The translations under genes and the position numbers were made by a program. Shown here piece by piece: positions 34,876 to 45,039 of a DNA stretch of 64,000 nucleotides. How positions within the stretch are numbered: the stretch's first letter is position 1; every line of letters begins with the position of its first letter. The stretch is from Quercus robur (taxonomy: Eukaryota > Streptophyta > Magnoliopsida > Fagales > Fagaceae): assembly GCF_932294415.1 (NCBI RefSeq), contig NC_065535.1, positions 89,358,862 through 89,422,861 of the forward strand. Direction: 5' to 3'. The notes beneath the pieces were generated by a model. It was not told the DNA's origin. It saw only the letters and a program-made list of their open reading frames with translations, and searched no databases.

Positions 34876-35302
34876 ATCACTAACCATTCTTTAAAATGCC
34901 AAGAGATGAAGCCCATGTAGAATTTGATCTTCCATAGGGTTTCCCTAGGTTCAACAAAGCCAACATCGTTCAAATCCTCAGTAGACTGCCTTTCCGTGGT
35001 GGCGGCAATCCGTGGTGGTAGCAATTTGTGGCGGTGGCGGTGACGATGGGAGAATCTGAGTTTTGGGTTTTGATTTTGGAGGAAGGAAAGGGTGAGTTTT
35101 GGGTTTAGGGGAAGGAGAAGTTTGCGTCTGAGAAGAGAAGAGAGAGGTATCGGTTTTTGTAAGGTTTTGTAACGTGTATTTGGTTAAGAAAAATTAGATT
35201 TATTTTAAATCAAATTTAATAAATTTAAAAAATAGAAAAAAAAATGCTGACGTGGAAAATTGTGGAAGCTTCAAAAGTTTCGGTTTTATATATATATATA
35301 GA

Positions 35303-35376
35303 TGAATGAACCCTATTATAAATGTGAGAGGAAGAAATATCATTCTTGATGCTCAAAGAGTACTTAAAAATTACTC
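35303..35376 (+). mobile_element. MITE, right part (split by the Helitron)
   Basis: Right portion of the MITE described at 30543, followed by its ATTTATAG target duplication (35377-35384). Confidence 0.85.
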
Positions 35377-35458
35377 ATTTATAGCATGCTCCAAATATAA
35401 AAACCATTCGCTTAAACTACTCATAAGAAAATAAGTAATGGTTTCTAATAATTAGAGG

Positions 35459-36138
35459 TAGGGATGGCAATGGGGCGGGGCGGGGCCAAAAGATGGGGTC
35501 TTTGTCCCTGCCCCGCATGGTTTTGTCTTATCCCATCCTTGCTTGCCTCGCATGACGAGAAAAACTTTCTAACCCCATCCCCTCCCATTGGGATCCCATG
35601 AAGTCTCACCCCATCTTGTAAAACTCTAATTTTTGTTAATTTGCTTTACAACTAGTACAATTTTTTTAATGAAACTTATTTCATTAATAAAAATATGCTT
35701 GAAATTACAACTAAATTTATCCCATTAAATCAAATCAATTTTTAGAAAAAAATTAAATAATATATCCAAGCGTTTAACAAGATAATCACAAAAAAAAAAA
35801 ATCTCATAGTATAACACATAACAAAATAAAGGCAGAGAACTACATTGGGTAGAATAAAATAAGTTAATATTGATATATTTGTTTAAATAGTAGGGTTTTA
35901 GGGTATGAAAAATTTACAATTATAATCTTTAGCAACGCTGGGCGGGGCGGGGCGGGGCGGGGCGGGACGGGATGGGACGGGTCTAAAAAGTCTAAACCCA
36001 TCCCCGCTCCGCCCTGTGGTGCGGGACTAAAATCTTGCCCCATCTCCGCCCCACCATATTTGAGGAGTGGAAAAAACCCGTGTGGGGCAAAGTGGGGAGG
36101 AGCGAGTTAAGCGGAGCGGGACAAAATTACCATCCCTA
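35459..36138. mobile_element. GC-rich non-autonomous hAT element, copy 1
   Basis: 680 bp, TAGGGATGGCAATGGGGCGG to TTACCATCCCTA, flanked by perfect 8-bp duplications ATTAGAGG (35451-35458 and 36139-36146). Both ends are made of GGGGCGGGGC-type repeats and the middle is AT-rich. The paralogue at 37684-38334 is in the same orientation. Confidence 0.92.
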
Positions 36139-36780
36139 ATTAGAGGTGAAGGATTAAAATCTTTGACATTTTTGTTGTGGACTGTTCAAATTACAATAGA
36201 TCATCTAAAGCGAAACGAGGTAGTTTGGGATGTTGGCACCGAAAAAAATTGTGGTGAAGGCAGTGCCACCCCGGCCCACCATGGATGATGGAGTCTTGTA
36301 TTGCACTCAAAGTAAAAATAGGACGACCACGACAATGCTCAACTAATCCAAAAAAGTACCACAGTGCGTGGGTTATGATTAATGAAGTGACTCATATATT
36401 GTAGGCGAGCTATAACTTTTCGTAACTTGTAGTTGTCACTATTTGCTGTGAAGTCAGGCTTATGACTGCATGCGCAAAGGTTGTGGAAGCTGTATAACTC
36501 TCGTCTATATTTATAGTTTTATACTATTATTTGAGGGACTTTTCTTATTTGGACTGAATTTTTTTTATTCTAAAATATCCTCACTAGCCTAAGTAGAAGT
36601 AGTGACAAAACTAAAGGATAGTCTGATAAAAATACATGTCTAACTTGCGACAAGTGTCTTGCATTTATAATTTACTCCAATGTTTACAGGTTTAAATATA
36701 CCCTATTTGGACTAAGGAATAATTATTGTGCTAAATATGTATATATGTGCAACTAACACAATTATTTTTTTGTCTATTTT
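36139..36780. other. Intergenic spacer between the twin hAT elements, first part
   Basis: No gene or transposon end recognised. It leads into the intron-like sequence before the decayed exon at 36788. Confidence 0.4.
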
Positions 36781-36787
36781 AATGCAG

Positions 36788-37147
36788 AAATGAGTTTGGA
36801 AAATGCACCTATAACTCATACCGATGACTTAGAACGTCGTCGAGAACTTCAGAGATATTATGATTGACGTAGTAGACAAATAGAAGACAATGAAAGTAGA
36901 CAAATTCAATTGGTAAGACGTCGTGCCAATAATGCAAGATGAAGATAACAAACTTTGGGTGGTGATATTACTTTAGTGGGAAGTCTAGCAAATTTAAATG
37001 AAGACGTTGTGCATTCTAATTCAACATCATCATGTGTATCACTAATACCACCTAATCACGAGGCTACACCAAGTTGTTGCCTTACACACATCATAACTTG
37101 GCGCAAAATATGCCAGTTGAGCGAAATGCTATGCAAGAAACTAATGG
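36788..37147 (+). pseudogene. Decayed exon of unknown origin
   Basis: A pyrimidine-rich TTTTTTTGTCTATTTTAATGCAG acceptor-like stretch precedes an ATG at 36790, and ACTAATG|GTGAGA looks like a donor near 37147. Between them a basic, Arg-rich frame is readable (ERRRELQRYYD, then IQLVRRRANNAR), but it has at least three stops and a frame change. The Arg-rich repeats recall the N-terminal region of plant Helitron helicases, but the match is too weak to claim. It is clearly not a functional gene. Confidence 0.4.
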
Positions 37148-37332
37148 TGAGATCATAATTTTGTACCTTTTAAAAAATATTCATTGGTTGGACTATGATT
37201 ATTTTGGGGAAAATTATAAATTTTGGCATGTTAATTTTTTTTTTTTTTAATAAACGGTATGGGGAGGATTTTTGTTCCTGGCCCGCACAAGCAGTTTGTC
37301 CGCTTTGGGACAAGCCCGCATGGTTTTGTTCT

Positions 37333-37506
37333 CAAGTGACATGGAAAGACTTTGAGTGCAGTCCCACATCGACAAGAGAAGTGCCCCACCAATGCCTTAT
37401 AAGCTTGAGCCCAAGGCATGAGTGCACCACTACTACTTATAAGGCATGGGTGGGGCGCTTCTCTTATCGATGTGGGACTACACTCAAAGTCTTCCCATGT
37501 CACTTG
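37333..37506. promoter_or_regulatory. Palindrome with two convergent snRNA-type promoter signatures
   Basis: Two 71-bp inverted arms (37333-37403 and 37436-37506, about 85 percent complementary) are separated by a 32-bp loop. Each arm has AGTCCCACATCG (37360-37371 plus; 37468-37479 minus), which equals the plant snRNA upstream element RTCCCACATCG, and a CTTATAAG TATA-like box (37397-37403; 37437-37443) about 38 bp start-to-start downstream. That is the longer spacing typical of Pol II snRNA genes (U1/U2/U4/U5) rather than U6. No snRNA body lies downstream of either arm, since the arms point at each other. It may be a transposable fold-back derived from a snRNA promoter or an accidental inverted duplication. 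Confidence 0.6.
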
Positions 37507-37683
37507 AAATTAAAAATCATCCATCACATTTTGAGTATTTCATTTTATACTCCATCAATGACATAACTTGTCACACATTCAATTTTCTTTTCTTATAAAA
37601 TAACTAAAGTTTAAAATGAAAAAAAAAAAAAAAAAAAATCAGACACATGACATATATCACAATTGGAAAATAAAGTGAGAGTC

Positions 37684-38334
37684 TAGGGATGGCAATGGGG
37701 CGGGGCGGGGCGGGGCCGAAGGATGGGGTCTTCGTCCCCGCCCCGCCCTGCATGACGGGAAATACTTTTTCACCCCATCCCCGCTCCTTGGGGCCCCACG
37801 AAGTCCCGCCCCACCCCGTAAAACTCTACTTTTTGTTAATTTGCCCTACAACTAGTACAATTTTTTTTTTAATGAAACTTATTTCATTAATAAAAATATA
37901 CTTGAAATTACAACTAAATTTATCCCATCAAATCAAATCAATTTTTAGAAAAAATTGAATAATATATCCAAGTGTTTAACAAGACAATCATTAAAAATAA
38001 ATAAATAAATAAAAATCTCATAGTATAACACATAACAAAATAAAGACAGAGAATCACATTTGGTAGAATAAAATATGATAATATTAATATGTTTGTTTAA
38101 ATAGTAGCGTTTTAGGGTATGAAAAATTTACAATTATAACCTTTAGTAACGCGGGGCGGGGTGGGGACTGGGAGGAGCGGGGACGGGGTGGGTCTAAAAA
38201 GCCTAAACCCTCCCCGCCCCGCCCCATGGTGCGGGGCTAAAATCTTGCCCCATCCCCGCCCCACTGCCTTTGCGGGGCAGGGAAAACCCGCGCGGGGCGA
38301 AGCGGGGAGGGGCGGGGAAAAATTGCCATCCCTA
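37684..38334. mobile_element. GC-rich non-autonomous hAT element, copy 2
   Basis: 651 bp, TAGGGATGGCAATGGGGCGG to TTGCCATCCCTA. Right flank AGTGAGAC and left flank AGTGAGAGTC agree except for two extra bases, a slightly eroded 8-bp target duplication. Body about 85 percent identical to 35459-36138. Confidence 0.88.
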
Positions 38335-39127
38335 AGTGAGACACTAAATATAAGATAGGATTTCTATTCAGATTTTAATAATATTTTTTAGATGTTTACA
38401 TAGACTTTTTAAACAATAATGAAGCACTGTTCACTTATAATTTCAACTCACATACCAAAAGAAGCTCACCATAAAATGAACTCTTCTTACCGGTTCCTAA
38501 TAAATAAAATAAAATGAACGCGTGACCTTAACATTAGTATAGTTTCGGCTATCAATAAACCAAGCTGTACGTAATTTCAATGCCAATTTAGTTACTAGTA
38601 TTGGAATAGAATTGTATGAAGGGATAAATTTTTTCAGTTGTGATATTTATTTTATATAGGAGAAGAATAAATTAATCAAAAAATTCGTGAATAAGAAAAT
38701 GAACCAAATTAACTTGAACACAATCTAATTTGATAATAAATTTGAGTTCGGTTCATATTTAAAATAAAATTAGATGATCTATCAAAAAATATATAAATAA
38801 ATAAATAAATAAAATTAGATGAATAATCACTCATTTTTAATAACCAACTCAGCTTGTTTACAACTCTAAATTGCAGTAGCATTTCTTTCGACATGTAATG
38901 ATACAAAGTGTACTGAAACTCCATGCCAGAGACAACAAAGATAAATTTATTGAACTGAAGGAGGTAAAACAGCATTAATCCAAGGGAATTTAGATTTAGA
39001 ACTAACATTCTGAAATTGACATAGGACTCACAATCACCATACTTATTTATTAATATTCATAAAGGTCAAAAGCTTTATAATTTAAATATTCCTCTTTCTT
39101 TTCAGTCTTAAAGAAAACTACGTGACT
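38335..39127. other. Intergenic DNA, 3' side of the first glycine-rich gene
   Basis: AT-rich and no gene recognised. The part nearest 39127 should hold the 3' UTR of the minus-strand gene. Confidence 0.5.
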
Positions 39128-39610
39128 TCATTTTCCATGACCACTTCCAGACCCAGAGCCATAGCCACGGCCTTCACCATAACCAGAACCTTGACCAGAG
39201 CCACTTCCTCTACCAGAACCCTCACCACGACCCTCACCGTAACCCTCACCAGAGCCTGATCCACCTCCTCGGTTGCCTCCTGATCCTGACCCGGCTCTAG
39301 ACCCAGCATATGAACCTGCTTCTGACCCTGCACCAGATGAGCCTGACCCAGAACCTGATCCTGAGGCAGAAGCTGAACCTGACCCTGAACTAGACCCAGA
39401 CCCAGAACCTGATCCTGAACCAGCACCAGAGCCTGCACCACTTCCTCCTCCTAGACCAATCCCTATTCCTGCGCCAATACCAACTCCAATGCCACCAAGG
39501 TCCAACCCTAGGTCCTTTCTTGCCACTCGGCTTTCTGAAACCATAACAAAGGTTGAAATAAGCAAAGCAGCAAGACAAAAGCACTTCAAACTACCCATTA
39601 TAGAACCCAA
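39128..39610 (-). CDS. Secreted glycine-rich (cell-wall type) protein, copy 1
   Basis: 160 residues, one exon. Residues 1-27 are a signal peptide (core CFCLAALLISTFVMV). The mature protein opens with RVARKDLGLDLGG, then GIGVGIGAG-type repeats, then a long GS/GSGSGS and GAGS tract, SYAGSRAGSGSGGNRGGGSG and GEGYGEGRGEG repeats. This is the layout of small glycine-rich cell-wall structural proteins, presumed to be secreted to the apoplast. The acidic and tyrosine-bearing GYGEG repeats may allow cross-linking (inference). The first ATG is chosen; an in-frame ATG four codons later is a possible alternative start. The paralogue at 43314-43787 shares N-terminal motif, order of repeats, strand and core promoter. 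Low-complexity composition limits finer functional assignment. Confidence 0.85.
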   Translation of the reverse strand: MGSIMGSLKCFCLAALLISTFVMVSESRVARKDLGLDLGGIGVGIGAGIGIGLGGGSGAGSGAGSGSGSGSGSSSGSGSASASGSGSGSGSSGAGSEAGSYAGSRAGSGSGGNRGGGSGSGEGYGEGRGEGSGRGSGSGQGSGYGEGRGYGSGSGSGHGK

Positions 39611-39713
39611 CTAGCTTGCCCAAAGAACCAAGAATATCAAACGAGGTTTTGGAACACAAAGCAATAAAGAGCGTGTGTGTGTGTATACTAATTATTGACG
39701 CTGAGAAACGCAG

Positions 39714-39723
39714 CTATTTATAG
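39714..39723 (-). promoter_or_regulatory. TATA box of glycine-rich gene 1
   Basis: CTATAAATAG on the minus strand inside AACTATAAATAGCTG, about 105 bp upstream of the ATG. The same 15-mer stands in front of the paralogue. Confidence 0.75.
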
Positions 39724-41463
39724 TTGTAGTCGGAGATAGTGAGGCTGCAGGTGGACCATGTGATTGTGAAGTGGGAAATCACGTAGACGAGGCAAGAAGA
39801 AGTGGAAGTACATGTGTCTTTGCCTTATCATTTGGGATTGTGATGTGGGACATTCTTTTGGAATGTGGGTTGAACTAAGTTAGTGGATGATAAAGGCTGA
39901 GAGTTTTCAAGTGGGAATTTCTTTCCAGGATCTGTGGTTGGAAACCTTATTATGATTACAATCGTGCATGTTTAATTTGTATTGGTGCGCCTGGGTGGAC
40001 ACACAATTATTAGGAGAGTTGCCGACCCATATGGATATGTTTTTATCCCCACAAACCATAGTGGAGTCTGGGCGTGGCTACTATAAACTATATCAAAATA
40101 TAATACGTGTTAGAGATGCAAGAGTACTACAATATTAGGAAAACCCTATAGCTAGAAGATACTAGAAAATTCAAGACATACACCAAGAAAAGGATTTTAA
40201 CATCAACTCTACCTAGCTTCTCTAGAAAGCATCTCTTTGATTTTGTTTCCAACATTTTTCTTTTCTTTCTTTCAGAAAGCTGTACCTATGAAAATGGACT
40301 TTGAGTGATCCATTTTTACTCCGACTCCTCAAAGCATTAATGACGACTTAGGTTTAATCAGTTAAAAAGTTTGCCACATGATTTTAGGAATTCTATAGTG
40401 TTGCCCTAAGTTGTTCTTAAGAGTTAAAACCTCCAAGAAAATTACATTTAAATGCCCATTTAGCAAGAGAGTCAGCGACATTATTGTTGTTTGTTCTAAC
40501 TTGGATATAGTTCGCTCTATACTCCATTAGCCGTAACCTGCCATATATCTGTTTTCCCCCTTATTAAGTAACTAAAGTACAAAAATAAAAAATAAAATAA
40601 ATAAGGCACATTTTATATTGTAATCAGTGCAGTGGAGCATAATAATGTGATCTATATCCCATGCTATATCATTCTTGCAATTATTTACTGCTTCTTTGAC
40701 TCTTTTGCTTATGTTTGTATTTGCAAGTATTGAGATTTTTTTTTTTTTTTTTGATTGAGAGTTTGTAAGTTTGGTTTATGAGATTTGATTGAGAGAAATT
40801 TTAATTTATAATATTTAAAGTAGATTTTTGTTGTTGTTGTCCATACCACATTAAATATTATTGTATTGTGTAGTCGTTTTATTTTAAAATTTTGAATGAA
40901 TACTTTTCCTCTAACCCCAAGCTCCAATTGGAAGTTTATTAAATAATGCAATGAATTGAATGCGTAGATCATTAAAGAATTGAATGGGATGAGATAAAAT
41001 GAAAATAATATAATTATTTATGTGTGTGTTTGGAAGTTTATAAAAGAAGGAACAAAAGGGGGAAAAATATAATTTTACTATCATTAAAGGAATGTGTATC
41101 CTCCTAATTTTAAGATAAAGGAATACAATCAAGGGACTGAAATAGAATGGGAAGTTCCTCAATCCCTCATAATCATTTCCTTTTTCCTACTAAGCTAATT
41201 TCAAAGATGAAAAAAGATGAATTATCCTTGAAAATTAGTTTTTTATTCCATTCATTTACATTAACAGATTCAACTCTTGTGCAAGCATGTGCATTCAAAG
41301 TATATGAAACAAACTGTATATACCACAATCTCACTTCATACTTTCATTCTTCAAACATCTTCGACGTGATCTCATATCATATGGCATGATTATAACTTGC
41401 CTACTGCATTGATATCAAGCTTTTCCACTAAAAAGTACTTTTGACTGCAATATGCATATGGAT

Positions 41464-41466
<3 letters not shown>

Positions 41467-41522
<56 letters not shown>
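41467..41522. repeat. (TC)n microsatellite, about 28 units
   Basis: Uninterrupted CT/TC run, then TATATATA. Likely polymorphic in length. Confidence 0.95.
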
Positions 41523-41523
<1 letters not shown>

Positions 41524-42692
41524 ATATATATATATTTGCGCGCAACAATAGTCAATAATTATACATTTTTCACCTTACAAGTGTGTAAGGACCATAATAA
41601 AGAGCAGTAATTAGCAGTATTATTTGCACTTTTTTTTAGGGATAAAAAAAAAGTGATATTTATTATTTTGATTTATGTTTAATATTCTGCTAACTAAAAA
41701 ACCAATTCTTTCTCCAACCAAAAAAAAACTAGAAAACCAATTGGTGTTGTCAAGTTAAAAAATTAACAAAATACCTAAACACAGTTAAGACAACAGACAC
41801 AAAAACTAAGACGAATTTTTATGCCCAATTTTCTATTTTCGAAACTACTTAAACTTAACATTATTCTATGATATGTCCAGTATTATTTTAATTAAAAAAC
41901 CAATTAATGCTTTCAAGTTAAAAAATTATATTTCTTCTTAAAAAAAGTTAAGAAATATTTTATTCTGAAAATAAATTTTTTTTCAAAAAATCCAAACATT
42001 GATTTTTAGAGGATCATAGCAAACATAATTTGGTACAAGTGAGATCCAAGAGTCCTTGCGGTACTCAATAACACCACTTGGCGCCTTATAGAATGGTGGT
42101 CACCTGTTGGCCATAGAAGAGCTAGCAAGTGGCGATGGATAACGTCCGCGACACTTATGAACTAGGGGGTGGTTATTCTTCAACTTCAAGACATATATGG
42201 ACTTTTTTGAGCAAATTACTTGGGTCTCATCATTTGTTAGCTGTTACCCGTTCAACTTTTGACAAAGATTTGACCATTTCTGAACTAAATGTATAGTTAC
42301 ATTCATTTTTAATTTTCATTCAAGAGTTCTTTTTGCTTCTTGTTTGAGGGGCCAGAGGTAATATTGGTTTTGATAACCATTTTACTTTTTAGGGTCCACG
42401 TGGATCCATTTTCAATTCTTAAAGATAAATAATAAATTTGGAACTCAAAATTTAAATATATATATATATTAAAGAATAAATAATAGGAGTGTGTGTTTTG
42501 GTTTGGTTTGCTTGATTAATTTATCAAGTTTGTATTTATATTCAACATATGCTGAAGATGTTACATAACAAAATAATAGGTAATTATGCCTATCTATTTA
42601 GATTACGTGAGAACTCTTAAATATTATCAAACTATTTTGGAAGTTCCAGTTGTTGTGGCTTCAATTGTGGATTGTGGTTAATGGTCATCCAC

Positions 42693-42851
42693 GGAAAATT
42701 CTTAAGTATTTTCGAAGTACAAAGAAATTGTGCTCTATCCTCTCATATTCATAGTGGACCTTACCAAAAATTTAATGAGTAAATCCTACCATGAATTTGA
42801 GAAGAATGAATATCATTCTCCATGCTCTTGAAGTATCTAAGAATTACTTGC
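42693..42851. mobile_element. Unbroken MITE of the family split by the Helitron
   Basis: About 159 bp with inverted ends (ATTCTTAAGTATTTTCGAAG against ATTCTTAGATACTTCAAGAG in reverse) and flanks GTCATCCAC / GCTATCCAC, a probable 9-bp duplication with seven matches. It aligns end to end with 30543-30628 plus 35303-35376. Confidence 0.75.
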
Positions 42852-43313
42852 TATCCACTACCTTATTTTAGCTTTAGATAATATTGTCTTAATATATATG
42901 ATAAGATTTGAATTTATGACATATTTTTCATAATAATTATTTGTTATCATCAAATCAATTCACAAATTGGTTTTTAGCATATGTGAGATTTGAATAGAGG
43001 TCTCTTATTATTATTATTATTTTTGAGAAAGAGAGGTCTTTTGTTGATAGAAAGAAATTTTATTAGTTATATTAAAAATAACCCACATATATATATATAT
43101 ATATATAAACAACATAGAGAATGTATTAGATAGTAAGAATATTTGGATTTAGAAAAGTTTCAAGACATAAATTATTCATATAGAGATACATTTTTTATAA
43201 ACTTCATACAGAGATACATAGTACTGAAATTCACCATCCATTTATTTAGATACAAACTGAAAAGTGAAAACCATTTTCTGGTTTAGCTCAACCATATGGT
43301 ATTATGCGCTGTC

Positions 43314-43787
43314 TCAATCGCCACCACCTTGGCCATGACCCTCACCATAGCCATAGCCTTCGCCATAGCCTTCACCAGAGCCCGAGCCGCTTCCTCTGCC
43401 AGAACCAGAGCCCGAACCGCGGCCTTGGCCTGATCCGGAACCTGCTCCTCTTCCTTGGTTTCCACCTGATCCAGAACCAGCTCGAGACCCTGCATAGGAC
43501 CCAGCATATGAACCTGCTTCAGAGCCTGAACCTGAACCTGATGAAGCAGAAGAAGAACCTGAACTAGAACTAGAACTAGAACCAGAGCCAGAGCCAGAAC
43601 CAGACCCAGCTCCAGCACCTGAGCCACTCCCACCTCCTAAGCCCAATCCTACTCCTGCTCCAACTCCAACTCCAACGCCACCAAGATCCACACCCAGGTC
43701 CTTCCTGGCTACTCGGCCACTCTCACACACAATGACAGATATAGCAACAAGCAAAGCAACAAGTGTTAGAGGCTTGAATGCAGCCAT
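43314..43787 (-). CDS. Secreted glycine-rich (cell-wall type) protein, copy 2
   Basis: 157 residues, one exon. The signal peptide covers about 1-22 (LTLVALLVAISVIVCES), then GRVARKDLGVDLGG, GVGVGVGAGVG repeats, a GSGSGS / SSSSSS tract, SYAGSYAGSRAGSGSGGNQG and C-terminal GEGYGEGYGYGEGHGQGGGD. It is the tandem paralogue of the gene at 39128-39610, with the same strand and domain order, about 3.7 kb apart. This copy has a longer serine run, a duplicated SYAG unit and a C-terminus ending in GGD instead of GHGK. The start is the first ATG after the conserved TATA box and the only one giving a signal peptide. The role in cell-wall structure is inferred from the class only. Confidence 0.85.
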   Translation of the reverse strand: MAAFKPLTLVALLVAISVIVCESGRVARKDLGVDLGGVGVGVGAGVGLGLGGGSGSGAGAGSGSGSGSGSSSSSSSGSSSASSGSGSGSEAGSYAGSYAGSRAGSGSGGNQGRGAGSGSGQGRGSGSGSGRGSGSGSGEGYGEGYGYGEGHGQGGGD

Positions 43788-43907
43788 TATTTGAATGTTA
43801 ATGTAAGGAACAACTACAAGAAGGGAGCTTCTAATGTGAACACAATATTAGTTTCTCAAAAGGCTATGAGCTTGAACTCGTTGATAGATGCTGCTTGGGA
43901 GATTCAG

Positions 43908-43917
43908 CTATTTATAG
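43908..43917 (-). promoter_or_regulatory. TATA box of glycine-rich gene 2
   Basis: CTATAAATAG on the minus strand, about 120 bp upstream of the ATG, inside the same AACTATAAATAGCTG context as gene 1. Confidence 0.75.
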
Positions 43918-44033
43918 TTGTTGATACTGAGGTTGTCAAAACAAACCTGTACTTTACATTGCTATATGTCAGTGAAGTTGAGGAGTGCCTTCGTTTTCAT
44001 TATTGTAGTGGGAGTGGCTATGTGGCATTCTGA

Positions 44034-45031
44034 GATTTTGCTGCACCAAACTTTGTGGATGAGATATAGCTGAGTCCTTGGAAATTAAAATGCTTTGGAC
44101 AAGTGTTAATAAGAAATCGCCGACCAATTTGATCCACACTCAACTAAGTGGAGACTAGTGGCTGATTTTTGTTGCACACGTTTTTACTCTTCATATAAAT
44201 TAAGGTCCTTAGTTATCTAGCTAGCCTCTTAAGTTGCCAGCATGCATGACAATATATACTAGATTTTAAGAGATTTCAAAAAATGGTAACCAGATGCCTA
44301 AAGCTAAATGGACAAAACACTAATGCTGGAATAATGGAATTGGAACAGGCTCATCGATCAAATTCTCAACATGTAACTCTGTATATCCCTGTGGGACATC
44401 CAGGAAATGAAAACTGAAAATAGAAGGTTTTGTGATTGAGCAATCGCATAGTTAATAAAAGTACTATTACTTTATTTGTCAGTCAAATTTTATATATAAT
44501 TCCTTAAGTTTTTTATTTTAATTTTTTATATATAGATATTTCGATTAATTTAAAAATATTTTTTAATTATTATTTTAAGAATCAAACACAAAAAAAGTTA
44601 TTTTCCTCAAGAATATTTAAATTTAATACAACTATACGTTTAGATTTAATTGAGAAACCTAATAAACATCTAAAAATTAACTGTATCTATGTTTTATCCA
44701 AATTTATCTACTCTAAAGAACTCTTGATTGAATTGTCTAAACTCCTCAAAGTGAAACAATGAGTGTCGCTGCTCTTGCAACTTAATTATATCCTTTTGTT
44801 TTTTTCTTTATAATGGAAACTTGAACTTTTATTAATAGATTAAAGCACAGGATACATATGCATGATGGCTGCTAAAACTTATTATGCGTGTGTAAAAAAT
44901 AGTGCTCTAAAGCACATGATAAATCCGCTGCCACTTGAAATCATGGGTTGAACCCATCTTTTCAATTATAAAATGCATGTGTGTGTACATAAACGTGTAT
45001 AACAAATAGTGCTTAAACAGTGCTCTATGCA
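44034..45031. other. Intergenic DNA upstream of glycine-rich gene 2
   Basis: No gene or transposon end recognised. AT-rich from 44460 to 44860. Confidence 0.45.
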
Positions 45032-45039
45032 CGTAATAC

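Larger units (their letters stand above)
30629..35302 (-). mobile_element. Non-autonomous Helitron carrying exons of two host genes
   Basis: 4674 bp. On the minus strand it starts TCTATATATA (35302) and ends GCGACTAG (30629) with the GC hairpin CTCGTGCATCGCACGGG about ten bases inside the 3' end. It lies exactly between A and T of the host MITE (AATTTAA | TGAATGAA). TC start, hairpin, CTAG end and A|T target are the four Helitron hallmarks. No Rep/helicase is found. Cargo on the minus strand: Alba-gene intron and exon (33358-33456), SNF4-like exons 1 and 2 (33926-34268), and GC-rich leader-like DNA (34880-35160). A second hairpin-type 3' end lies at 30847-30872. A TRIM retroelement (30881-31876) was inserted later. 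The stretch 31877-33340 holds no recognised gene. Confidence 0.9.
39760..43313. other. Intergenic DNA between the glycine-rich paralogues
   Basis: No gene recognised in 3.5 kb. Contains a (CT)n microsatellite (41467-41522), an AT microsatellite (43086-43107), poly-T at 40738-40752 and one MITE (42693-42851). The first few hundred bases are the promoter of the gene at 39128-39610. Confidence 0.5.

Noticed and set aside
39273-39614. Pro/Asp-rich 113-residue open frame antisense to glycine-rich gene 1
   Set aside because: Low-complexity antisense of Gly/Ser codons always gives such a frame; there is no promoter and no signal peptide.
41467-41522. CT run considered as a promoter Y-patch or GAGA site
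   Set aside because: Too long and too far from any gene start; it is a plain microsatellite.
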